From Clostridiales bacterium (GTDB taxonomy: Bacteria; Bacillota; Clostridia; Monoglobales; Firm-18), in the NCBI GenBank assembly GCA_031255355.1, contig JAIRSR010000148.1, forward strand, positions 1 to 5,937: a stretch of 5,937 nt of DNA. The letters are read 5' to 3'. Below the pieces are notes generated by a model. The model worked only from the letters and a program-made list of their open reading frames with translations, was not told the DNA's origin and searched no databases. Numbering within the stretch: position 1 is the first letter of the stretch; each line of letters starts with the position of its first letter. Position numbers and translations under genes: made by a program. Below, one piece after another: positions 1 through 4,862 of the stretch.

Positions 1-416
1 CGGTGCAATCGGGCGATACGGTGATTGTGGAATCTATCAGCCGCTTTGCGCGGAACACGCGGGATCTTTTAGATCTTACGGAGCGGCTCGCGCAAAAGGG
101 CGTGGAGTTCGTCAGCCAGAAAGAGCGCATAGACACCGCGACCCCGGCGGGGAAGTTTATGCTAACGGTGTTCGGCGCGGTTGCGGAGTTAGAGCGCGGC
201 TACCTTTTGCAGCGGCAAAAAGAGGGAATCGCGGCGGCGCGCGCGCGGGGCGTTCACTTAGGCAGACCTGCGGTAACCGCGCCCGCCAACCTCAAAGAGT
301 ACGCCGAACTGTGGCGGAAAGGCGGCCTGAATCTTACCGCGACGGCAAAGGCGTTCGGAATGAGCAAATCCACGCTCTACAGGCGTTTGCGGGACTTTCC
401 GCAAACACGCGGTTAA
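1..416 (+). CDS. Serine recombinase (resolvase/invertase family), C-terminal part, 5' end outside window
   Basis: This is a site-specific DNA recombinase of the small serine resolvase/DNA invertase type. The frame is open to the left edge, so the GTG at 3 is an internal valine and the N-terminal part with the catalytic serine lies outside the window. The visible 137 residues start in the catalytic domain. The motif SRFARN (residues 13-18) carries the two arginines that match the active-site arginines of the family. The long E helix follows, with AELERGYLLQRQKEG (61-75). GRP (87-89) is the usual junction to the DNA-binding domain, and a Hin-like helix-turn-helix spans about 108-130 (LTATAKAFGMSKSTLYRRL). 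The inferred full length of about 190-200 aa fits Hin/Gin-type invertases and Tn3-type resolvases rather than large serine integrases. A hairpin follows the stop codon within 4 bases. Family assignment is secure; whether it inverts, resolves or serves a transposon cannot be read from this part. Confidence 0.93.
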   Translation, partial: VQSGDTVIVESISRFARNTRDLLDLTERLAQKGVEFVSQKERIDTATPAGKFMLTVFGAVAELERGYLLQRQKEGIAAARARGVHLGRPAVTAPANLKEYAELWRKGGLNLTATAKAFGMSKSTLYRRLRDFPQTRG

Positions 417-419
417 GCA

Positions 420-457
420 AAAACTGTGTCAAAAGGTAATCCTTTTGACACAGTTTT
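420..457 (+). terminator. 17-bp perfect hairpin after the recombinase gene; also first copy of a 24-bp near-palindrome
   Basis: Arms 420-436 and 441-457 are perfectly complementary around the loop TAAT. The outer end pairs AAAA with TTTT, the layout of a bidirectional intrinsic terminator, and it starts 3 bases after the recombinase stop codon. The inner part (427-450), with arms TGTCAAAAGG and CCTTTTGACA, recurs in reverse orientation at 572-595. The hairpin may therefore be a terminator, a recombinase binding site, or both. Confidence 0.6.
427..450 (+). repeat. 24-bp near-palindromic repeat, copy 1 (inverted relative to copy 2)
   Basis: Ten-base arms TGTCAAAAGG and CCTTTTGACA surround TAAT. 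Because only the four central bases are asymmetric, orientation can be assigned: this copy reads TAAT, and the copy at 572-595 reads ATTA, so the two are exact reverse complements. Size and symmetry resemble binding sites of small serine recombinases, which are about 26 bp with two half-sites around a two-base core. Confidence 0.8.
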
Positions 458-537
458 ACTAAACACTATTTTACTATAGCATTTACAAAAATGCAAGTGT
501 TTTTTCGGAAATTGAGCAAATTTTTATTAAAAATCAG

Positions 538-564
538 TTCTCGTCATGATTTTTGCCCTATACT
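538..564 (+). promoter_or_regulatory. Weak candidate promoter for the two-gene operon
   Basis: TATACT at 559-564 matches the -10 consensus at five of six positions, but there is no good -35 hexamer at the right distance (TTCTCG at 538-543 is 15 bases upstream). A start near 571 would place the palindrome at 572-595 at the first transcribed bases. A rival is TTGACA at 445-450, inside the first palindrome, with a poor -10 (TATTTT, 467-472). Neither is convincing alone. Confidence 0.25.
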
Positions 565-571
565 CCGCTTT

Positions 572-595
572 TGTCAAAAGGATTACCTTTTGACA
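572..595 (-). repeat. 24-bp near-palindromic repeat, copy 2, within a larger hairpin
   Basis: This is the exact reverse complement of 427-450, with the same ten-base arms and the central ATTA. Here the palindrome extends to 12-bp arms (570-581 and 586-597). An outer helix, 550-558 with 598-606 (TTTTTGCCC and GGGCAAAAA), can close around it, with 559-569 unpaired on one side. The structure ends 5 bases before the ribosome binding site of the next gene, so it could also be an operator or act on translation. Confidence 0.8.
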
Positions 596-626
596 AAGGG
601 CAAAAACAGCGAAAGGAGAAAGTGTC

Positions 627-863
627 ATGACAAGAGATGAATTAAACGGTTGGATAGAACAGATTAAAACGCTCGACCAAGAACATGAACAAGCGAATTA
701 CGCGGGATTCCTTCAAAAGAAAGTAAAACTCGGCGCTGTAAAATCCAAGTACAAACTGGTACAGTCCTCTATTAAACTGCATTTTGACAACATGGAAAAC
801 GATGTAAAAGAAGACGCAATTGCAGTGCTTCAATACTTAGAAAATACGTTAAACAATATGTAA
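627..863 (+). CDS. Small hypothetical protein (78 aa), first gene of a two-gene operon
   Basis: I do not recognise this family. The ATG at 627 is preceded by AAAGGAG (612-618) at 8 bases, a good ribosome binding site. The protein is hydrophilic and rich in Lys, Glu, Asp and Asn. It appears largely helical, with no signal peptide, membrane segment or cysteine. It begins MTRDELNGWIEQIKTLDQEH and ends in a leucine-containing helix (VLQYLENTLNNM). Composition is clearly more AT-rich than the recombinase before it or the ATPase after it, which may point to a separate origin. The zinc-ribbon gene starts 21 bases after its stop codon, so the two are probably co-transcribed and stop at the terminator at 1035-1073. 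The 63-aa frame on the opposite strand is a shadow. That it is a real gene is likely; its function is unknown. Confidence 0.75.
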   Translation: MTRDELNGWIEQIKTLDQEHEQANYAGFLQKKVKLGAVKSKYKLVQSSIKLHFDNMENDVKEDAIAVLQYLENTLNNM

Positions 864-884
864 TTTACGGGAGGAGGTTTGGAA

Positions 885-1016
885 ATGGCTCAAGATGATA
901 CTTTCAAATGCAGAAGTTGCGGAAATGAGGAAAAACGGCTGATTTCGGAAGGGACAAACGTATCCGACACACCATGCCCTAAATGCGGCGGCACAATGGA
1001 AAGAAAGAACTACTAA
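885..1016 (+). CDS. Zinc-ribbon micro-protein (43 aa)
   Basis: This short gene has a very strong ribosome binding site, GGGAGGAGG at 869-877, 7 bases before the ATG at 885, and ends with TAA at 1014-1016. The product has two CxxC knuckles: CRSCG at residues 9-13 and CPKCGG at 31-36, 18 residues apart. This is the usual four-cysteine zinc-ribbon pattern, and the second knuckle is of the CPxCGG type seen in many small bacterial zinc ribbons such as FmdB-like proteins. The protein is nothing more than the ribbon plus short charged tails, so it most likely binds zinc and a protein or nucleic acid partner; the partner cannot be read from the sequence. It follows the 78-aa gene by 21 bases and is followed after 18 bases by a strong terminator. 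It is the last gene of the operon. A role in redox or metal handling beside the metal-efflux genes is possible but only a guess. Confidence 0.82.
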   Translation: MAQDDTFKCRSCGNEEKRLISEGTNVSDTPCPKCGGTMERKNY

Positions 1017-1034
1017 ACTTCCAAATTAGGGAAG

Positions 1035-1073
1035 CGGGGCAGGTAATGCTTTTATATTACCTGCCCCGTTTTT
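1035..1073 (+). terminator. Intrinsic terminator of the two-gene operon
   Basis: A perfect 13-bp stem (1035-1047 with 1056-1068, CGGGGCAGGTAAT and its complement) has an 8-base loop and is followed by TTTTT at 1069-1073. It lies 18 bases after the zinc-ribbon stop codon. Read on the minus strand, the same stem sits after the convergent ATPase gene but lacks a T-run there, so it should act mainly on the + strand. Confidence 0.92.
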
Positions 1074-1094
1074 GTATTTTGATGATCAGCGGCG

Positions 1095-2969
1095 TTATCC
1101 CTCTGCTTTTGCCGTCCGTTTGTCGCGCCATTTCAGAAGTCTTGACGAATTGAGGACGACGGCGACGGAACCCGCGTTATGCACCAGAGCGCCCGCGACG
1201 GGGTTTAAGTTCCCGGTCGCCGCCAAGACGACGGCGGCAAGGTTCAACAGCATGGACGCGGTCAAATTGATGTGAATCGTCCGCATGACGCGTTTTGACA
1301 GCGCAATCAAGTGCGGCACCGCTTGCAAATCGTCGCCGACCAAGGCAATATCTGCGGCTTCCACGGCAATACCGCTCCCCACGCCGCCCATCGCGATTCC
1401 CGCGCGGGCGGTTTTTAGGGCGGGCGCGTCGTTAATGCCGTCGCCGACCATGCAGACCGGCTCATTCCCGCGCTGATACGCTTCGATCGCGGTCAGTTTA
1501 TCCTCCGGCAGGCACTCCGGCATAACGTCCGTAATTCCCGCAAGCCGCGCGGCACGGTTCGCCGCGTGAGGCGCGTCGCCTGTCAACAGCACCGTTTTCA
1601 ACCCTGTAGCGTGAAGTTGGCGCACCGTCGCGGCGGCGTTTGCCCTGATGGTATCGGATAGCGCGATAAACCCCAACAGACCGCTGTCGTTCGCCGCGTA
1701 CACCACGGTACAGCCGTCCGCCAGGTACCGCGCCGCGTCCTCCGCGTACTCCTTCGGCAGCGTCAGTCCGTGCGCGGCAAGCAACGCTTCGTTGCCCGCA
1801 AGGATTTTCCCGCCGTTTACCGTGGCGGCAACCCCGCGCCCGGGCAACAGCGCAAACACCTCCGGCTGTGCGGGTTGCCTGTGATACGTTTCTGTATAAT
1901 GCGCGGCAATCGCCTTGCCGATCGGATGTTCCGACCGCGTTTCTGCGCTTGCGACGATTGCTAACAACTCCTCATCGCTAATCCCGCTCCCGCTCCGTAC
2001 CCGCGCTACGGACAACTTCCCAAGGGTAAGCGTTCCCGTCTTGTCAAAGGCGATTCTTTTCACCCGCGCCAGACGTTCCAGCGCGTCGCCCCGGCTAACC
2101 AAGATTCCGCGCCGCGCGGCGTTCCCGATTCCCGCCATGATCGCGGCGGGGGTTGCCAACGCCAACGCGCACGGGCAAAACACCACAAGAATCGTCACGG
2201 CGCGGAGCAGTTCCCCCGTTACAAGCCACGCCGTCAAAGCGGCGGCAAGCGCGATTCCCACAATCCAAACCGCCCAACGGTCTGCCGCGCCGACGATTTT
2301 CGCCTTACCCGCGTCCGCCGCCTCCACCAAGCGGGTCAGCCGTTGCATGGAACTATCCGCGCTCACCTTTACCGCCCGCATTTCAAAGGCGCCGAATTGG
2401 TTCACCGTCCCGCTCCGCACCGCGTCCCCCTCTTTTTTATCCACGGGAACCGATTCCCCCGTCATAGCGGATTGGTCAACAGAGGTTTCCCCTTTTGTGA
2501 TCACGCCGTCCACCGCGATTACCTCCCCCGCCAGAACAATCAAGGTATCGCCGACGTTCACTTGCTCTGCGGGGACAATCGTTTCCGCGCCGTTTCGCGA
2601 CACTCGCGCCGTGGCCGGTGTCAGCCGCGCCAGACGTCCAATCCCCGCCCGCGCTTTCGCGACTGTCCGCTCCTCTAAAAACGCGCCTATCGTCATGATA
2701 AAGGCAATCTCCCCGGCGGCGAACACCTCCCCGATTACGACGGACGCGGTGAGCGCGATTGCCACCAACACATCAGCGGTAATGTCAAACTCCGTCACAA
2801 GCCCCGTCGCCGCGCCCTTTACAATGGGTATGCCGCAAAGCAGCACCGCGACCCAAGCGGCGTCAAACACCGCCCCGCCCCCGAACGCCAAACTGACGCA
2901 AAGCGAAACAAACGAAACGCAAAGAAAAGCCAATGTGCGTTTGTTGCCGTCTTTCAAAAAATTTATCAT
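1095..2969 (-). CDS. P1B-type heavy-metal-exporting ATPase (624 aa)
   Basis: This is an integral membrane pump that uses ATP to expel soft metal ions. The start is the ATG at 2967-2969 (MINFLKDGNK), because AAAAAGGAGC (2977-2986) lies 7 bases upstream; the longer frame would begin inside the promoter. Using this start, the motifs are TGES at 170-173 (actuator domain), CPC at 265-267 in membrane segment 6 (metal transit), DKTGT at 309-313 (phosphorylated Asp 309), SEHP at 346-349 (nucleotide-binding His-Pro) and GDGINDAP at 509-516. I count about eight hydrophobic segments: four before the actuator domain, two around CPC and two at the C-terminus. There is no N-terminal CxxC metal-binding domain, so the protein starts almost directly with segment 1. 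The last segments carry HNAGS (597-601) instead of the copper-type YN and MxxSS residues, so copper specificity is not supported by the pump alone. csoR lies upstream on the same strand, and two CsoR-type operators lie at the promoter. Family is certain; the metal is open (Cu, Zn, Mn or other). Confidence 0.95.
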   Translation of the reverse strand: MINFLKDGNKRTLAFLCVSFVSLCVSLAFGGGAVFDAAWVAVLLCGIPIVKGAATGLVTEFDITADVLVAIALTASVVIGEVFAAGEIAFIMTIGAFLEERTVAKARAGIGRLARLTPATARVSRNGAETIVPAEQVNVGDTLIVLAGEVIAVDGVITKGETSVDQSAMTGESVPVDKKEGDAVRSGTVNQFGAFEMRAVKVSADSSMQRLTRLVEAADAGKAKIVGAADRWAVWIVGIALAAALTAWLVTGELLRAVTILVVFCPCALALATPAAIMAGIGNAARRGILVSRGDALERLARVKRIAFDKTGTLTLGKLSVARVRSGSGISDEELLAIVASAETRSEHPIGKAIAAHYTETYHRQPAQPEVFALLPGRGVAATVNGGKILAGNEALLAAHGLTLPKEYAEDAARYLADGCTVVYAANDSGLLGFIALSDTIRANAAATVRQLHATGLKTVLLTGDAPHAANRAARLAGITDVMPECLPEDKLTAIEAYQRGNEPVCMVGDGINDAPALKTARAGIAMGGVGSGIAVEAADIALVGDDLQAVPHLIALSKRVMRTIHINLTASMLLNLAAVVLAATGNLNPVAGALVHNAGSVAVVLNSSRLLKWRDKRTAKAEG

Positions 2970-2985
2970 AACCTTGCTCCTTTTT

Positions 2986-3001
2986 ATACCTATAGGGGTA
3001 T
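2986..3001 (-). promoter_or_regulatory. CsoR-type operator 2, in the early transcribed region
   Basis: On the minus strand this reads ATACCCCTATAGGTAT, a second TACCCC/GGTA inverted repeat just downstream of the expected transcription start and abutting the ribosome binding site. Its centre is about 32 bp from that of operator 1, close to three helical turns, so two CsoR tetramers could bind on the same face. The arms are slightly weaker than in operator 1 (GG instead of GGG on one side). Confidence 0.6.
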
Positions 3002-3014
3002 ATGTATTGTTTCT

Positions 3015-3044
3015 ATTATACCCCCACAGGGTATCGTTTGTCAA
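3015..3044 (-). promoter_or_regulatory. Promoter of the P1B ATPase gene
   Basis: On the minus strand, a perfect -35 TTGACA (3039-3044) and a perfect -10 TATAAT (3015-3020) are separated by 18 bases. The expected start is near 3008, which leaves a leader of about 40 bases before the ATG. The -35 lies directly after the csoR terminator, so the pump can be transcribed independently of csoR. The spacer and -10 are covered by a CsoR-type operator. Confidence 0.9.
3018..3034 (-). promoter_or_regulatory. CsoR-type operator 1, overlapping the -10 and spacer
   Basis: On the minus strand this reads ATACCCTGTGGGGGTAT, an inverted repeat of TACCC and GGGTA around a short centre. It closely resembles the B. 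subtilis CsoR operator (TACCCTACGGGGGTAT, recalled from the literature). Its position over the -10 and the spacer means a bound repressor would exclude RNA polymerase. Confidence 0.85.
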
Positions 3045-3078
3045 GAAAAAAACAGCCTGATTTTTAGAAAGGCTGTTT
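3045..3078 (-). terminator. Intrinsic terminator of csoR
   Basis: Arms AAACAGCC (3050-3057) and GGCTGTTT (3071-3078) form an 8-bp stem with a 13-base loop. On the minus strand the stem is followed by a run of T that ends at 3046. It lies about 45 bases after the csoR stop codon and immediately before the -35 of the ATPase promoter, separating the two transcription units. Confidence 0.8.
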
Positions 3079-3121
3079 GCAAAAAAAATATTGTTTCGTT
3101 ATAATCACGATAATCACGCCG

Positions 3122-3394
3122 CTACAGGCGTGAAAAATGCTCCACCGCCTTAGCGAAATCCGCGATTGTCTTTTCCGCGTCGCCGCGCGCGATTCCCGCG
3201 CGGACGCAATGGCGCAGATGTCCCTCTAAAATGACCTGTCCCACCTTGTGCAACGCGCTTTTCGCGGCGTTCAGATGAATCAGAACATCCTCACAGGGAA
3301 TATCTTCCTCCACCATTCTATCGATCGCCTTGATTTGCCCCGCGATTTTATTTAATCTTCTGTGCAAATGCTCCGCGTCCATACATTGGCGCAT
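3122..3394 (-). CDS. csoR: CsoR-family metal-sensing repressor (90 aa)
   Basis: This is a small all-helical DNA-binding repressor of the CsoR/RcnR/FrmR family that leaves the DNA when it binds its metal. The start is the ATG at 3392-3394 (MRQCMDAEHLHRRL), with GGAAAGGAG (3403-3411) 8 bases upstream; the 118-aa frame would include the promoter. The 90-aa length is normal for the family. RRLNKIAGQIKAIDRMVEE (residues 12-30) is the typical first helix. The metal ligands are Cys34, His59 and Cys63, with spacings of 25 and 4 residues as in Cu(I)-sensing CsoR proteins. RcnR (nickel/cobalt) has His at the last position, and persulfide-sensing CstR lacks the His, so copper is the best prediction. It has its own promoter and terminator and lies upstream of the ATPase on the same strand. 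Two matching operators are found at the ATPase promoter but none is obvious at its own. An additional Cys at position 4 is unusual and probably not a ligand. Confidence 0.93.
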   Translation of the reverse strand: MRQCMDAEHLHRRLNKIAGQIKAIDRMVEEDIPCEDVLIHLNAAKSALHKVGQVILEGHLRHCVRAGIARGDAEKTIADFAKAVEHFSRL

Positions 3395-3427
3395 ACGATC
3401 CACTCCTTTCCTGTGCTTGCGTTTTTT

Positions 3428-3456
3428 AGCATACCACGCCGCGCTTTTTTTGTCAA
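3428..3456 (-). promoter_or_regulatory. Promoter of csoR
   Basis: On the minus strand, a perfect -35 TTGACA (3451-3456) and a -10 TATGCT (3428-3433) are separated by 17 bases. The ribosome binding site follows about 17 bases after the -10. I see no TACCC/GGGTA palindrome here, in contrast to the ATPase promoter, so csoR may be expressed constitutively. Confidence 0.8.
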
Positions 3457-3598
3457 CCGTCCTTGCGCGGTATTTCACGGCGCGAAAAAAATAAAAAGAA
3501 AAAATTTCAAAAAACGTAAAATATTTTCAAAAATAAAAAGGATTCCCCCACGGCAACGTCGAATATAGATAATGTAAGACGGAATAAGAGGAATTTAA

Positions 3599-3675
3599 TA
3601 GACCTATCCGCTACCCTTGTGTAAGCGGAAAAAATACCGTTTTCGCCGCCGCGCGAGGGGGCTCGGACAGGTCTA
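3599..3675 (+). promoter_or_regulatory. Candidate structured RNA leader before the mutarotase-like gene
   Basis: TAGACCT (3599-3605) and AGGTCTA (3669-3675) form a 7-bp closing helix. Inside, TCCGCT (3607-3612) pairs with AGCGGA (3624-3629) around an 11-base loop. CGAG (3654-3657) can pair with CTCG (3662-3665) around GGGG. CCCT in the first loop (3614-3617) could pair with AGGG (3656-3659), a possible loop-loop contact. The ribosome binding site at 3682-3690 follows the closing helix by 6 bases, the usual place for a translation-controlling element. A possible -10 (GATAAT, 3568-3573) lies upstream without a good -35. I do not recognise a known riboswitch class. The upstream bases 3481-3540 are very A-rich, with no gene seen. 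Confidence 0.35.
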
Positions 3676-3695
3676 ATATGAGAGGGGTGAGTCCA

Positions 3696-4628
3696 ATGGT
3701 TCAGTCAGAGTACGAGGAAATATCCCATGAACGCTGGGGAAAGTGCGTCAGACTTTCAAACGGCGCGGTTGACCTTTTGGCGACGCTGGATTTCGGCCCG
3801 CGAATTATCCGCTTCGGCGCGGTAGGCGGCGAAAATGAGTTTTTCGAGGATACCGGCGATGTATTGAATCAAAACGGTAATAACGCGTTTGACGTTTACG
3901 GCGGCGGGAAGTATTGGCATATTTACGGCGGTCACCGTCTGTGGGCGGGTCCCGAGGCGATGCCCCGCTCTTACTATCCCGATCACGCACCCGTGCAACA
4001 CACGCGCATTGAAAACGGCATACGGCTCACACCGCCGCCGCAAGCGTGGACGGGGCTGCAAATGGAACTCGACGTTGTTATGGGCGAAAATAACAGTGTT
4101 ACCGTTACGCATAAAATTACCAATATAGGCGCGTGGGAAGTTGAATTTGCGCCGTGGGCGCTTACCGTTTTGAAGCACGGCGGGCTGGAGGTCGTCCCCC
4201 AACCCAAAAAGGACACAGGGCTTTTGGGGAACCGCGTTTTAGCGCTTTGGCCGTATACCAAAATGTCTGACAGCCGCGTAGTCTGGGGCGACGATTTCAT
4301 TACCGTCCGCCCCGATTCCTCAGCGGAGGGCGCGTTCAAATTCGGGATTAACAACGAGCGCGGGTTCGCCGCGTACTTTAACCACGGCAATTTGTTTTTC
4401 AAGCGTTTTTCACCGATTGACGGAGGCATGTACCCGGATGGCGGCGTTTCCTTTGAAACGTATACCACTGATGTGATGTTGGAAATGGAAACGTTAGGCG
4501 AACTGCAAAAGGTTCAGCCGAGGGAAACGGCGGTGCATACGGAAGTGTGGGAGTTGATTTTGAACGTCCCGCAGCCGGAAACAGACGGTGAAATAAATGC
4601 CGCGATCAAAAAATATATTGAAAAGTAG
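3696..4628 (+). CDS. Conserved protein of unknown function, probable galactose-mutarotase-like (DUF4380-type) fold, 310 aa
   Basis: I recognise this as a conserved bacterial protein without a defined role. Its sequence style (GPRIIRFGAVGGENEFFE near residues 34-51, HIYGGHRLWAGPE near 75-87, then beta-rich segments such as VTVTHKITNIGAWEVEFAPW) matches proteins usually annotated as DUF4380 or galactose-mutarotase-like. The predicted fold is a beta-sandwich that binds sugars. The His and Arg of GGHRLW and the Glu of GPE are plausible sugar-binding residues, but this is inference. There is no signal peptide or membrane segment, so the protein is probably cytoplasmic. I chose the ATG at 3696 because GAGGGGTGA (3682-3690) lies 5 bases before it; the ATG at 3678 has no such site and would add only MRGVSP. 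It stands alone on the + strand, divergent from csoR. No sugar kinase, transporter or glycosidase is in view to suggest a substrate. The several minus-strand and shifted frames inside it are shadows. Confidence 0.8.
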   Translation: MVQSEYEEISHERWGKCVRLSNGAVDLLATLDFGPRIIRFGAVGGENEFFEDTGDVLNQNGNNAFDVYGGGKYWHIYGGHRLWAGPEAMPRSYYPDHAPVQHTRIENGIRLTPPPQAWTGLQMELDVVMGENNSVTVTHKITNIGAWEVEFAPWALTVLKHGGLEVVPQPKKDTGLLGNRVLALWPYTKMSDSRVVWGDDFITVRPDSSAEGAFKFGINNERGFAAYFNHGNLFFKRFSPIDGGMYPDGGVSFETYTTDVMLEMETLGELQKVQPRETAVHTEVWELILNVPQPETDGEINAAIKKYIEK

Positions 4629-4630
4629 GT

Positions 4631-4655
4631 TTTTCGGCGGTATTCGCGCCGAAAA
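4631..4655 (+). terminator. Hairpin just after the mutarotase-like gene, weak terminator
   Basis: Arms TTTTCGGCG (4631-4639) and CGCCGAAAA (4647-4655) form a perfect 9-bp stem with a 7-base loop, starting 3 bases after the stop codon. No T-run follows on the + strand, so termination here would be inefficient or depend on another factor. It is the first of several hairpins in this gap. Confidence 0.4.
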
Positions 4656-4675
4656 CACAAGGGTAAACACAACAC

Positions 4676-4710
4676 AACGCGCCGTAGGGAAAGGATTCCT
4701 GCGGCGCGTT
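4676..4710. repeat. GC-rich inverted repeat (13-bp arms, 9-base loop)
   Basis: AACGCGCCGTAGG (4676-4688) pairs with CCTGCGGCGCGTT (4698-4710), with one T/G wobble. No T-run follows. The shape, a GC-rich intergenic palindrome, recalls REP-like elements. An alternative pairing of CACAACGC (4673-4680) with GCGTTGTG (4712-4719) encloses the same stretch. Confidence 0.65.
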
Positions 4711-4719
4711 GGCGTTGTG

Positions 4720-4764
4720 ATCCCCTGTCTAAAACCTCCTGCAATGAGATTTTAGACAGGGGAT
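4720..4764. repeat. Perfect 15-bp inverted repeat with 15-base loop
   Basis: ATCCCCTGTCTAAAA (4720-4734) and TTTTAGACAGGGGAT (4750-4764) are exact reverse complements. The loop (4735-4749) contains CCTCCT, the complement of a ribosome binding site. There is no T-run and no open frame. Two smaller hairpins follow: CCCGCA/TGCGGG (4769-4774 and 4788-4793) and CTGTAAA/TTTACAG (4816-4822 and 4834-4840). Function is unknown; it may be a repeat unit or a multi-hairpin RNA. Confidence 0.7.
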
Positions 4765-4828
4765 AAGACCCGCACCGCCAAAACAATTGCGGGACCGGAA
4801 TCCCTCGTGAAATCACTGTAAAAATTTA

Positions 4829-4857
4829 TTGCATTTACAGGAATTTTGTGTTATGAT
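4829..4857 (+). promoter_or_regulatory. Candidate extended -10 promoter for the SPFH gene
   Basis: TATGAT (4852-4857) is preceded by TG at 4849-4850 (extended -10) and, at 17 bases, by TTGCAT (4829-4834), a partial -35. The predicted start, near 4864, falls on the first bases of the MITE-like element, so the transcript would carry the whole element in its leader. A second possible -10 (TATAAT, 4936-4941) lies inside the element but lacks a good -35. Confidence 0.5.
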
Positions 4858-4862
4858 TGTTA

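Noticed and set aside
427..595. Two palindromic repeats as a CRISPR remnant
   Set aside because: There are only two copies, in opposite orientation and 145 bp apart, with no spacer-like units and no cas genes.
2970..3044. Longer N-terminus of the ATPase (25 additional residues)
   Set aside because: The added codons lie in the -35/-10 promoter and operators, and the ribosome binding site at 2977-2986 fits the later ATG.
1915..3060. Long open frame of 381 codons on the + strand, opposite the ATPase gene
   Set aside because: It is antisense to a gene with all P-type ATPase motifs, has a Ser/Ala/Thr/Pro-rich low-complexity product typical of a GC-rich shadow frame, and has no ribosome binding site that I can see.
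3395..3478. Longer N-terminus of CsoR (28 additional residues)
   Set aside because: The extension covers a good promoter and ribosome binding site, and the 90-aa form matches the family's usual length.
3599..3675. Leader as a known riboswitch (purine, TPP, SAM, c-di-GMP, ZTP, guanidine) or T-box
   Set aside because: None of the conserved core motifs of these classes that I can recall is present, so it is reported only as an unassigned structured region.
4514..4816. 100-codon minus-strand frame over the hairpin-rich gap
   Set aside because: It overlaps the end of the mutarotase-like gene and runs through several palindromes. There is no convincing start signal and the product resembles no family known to me.
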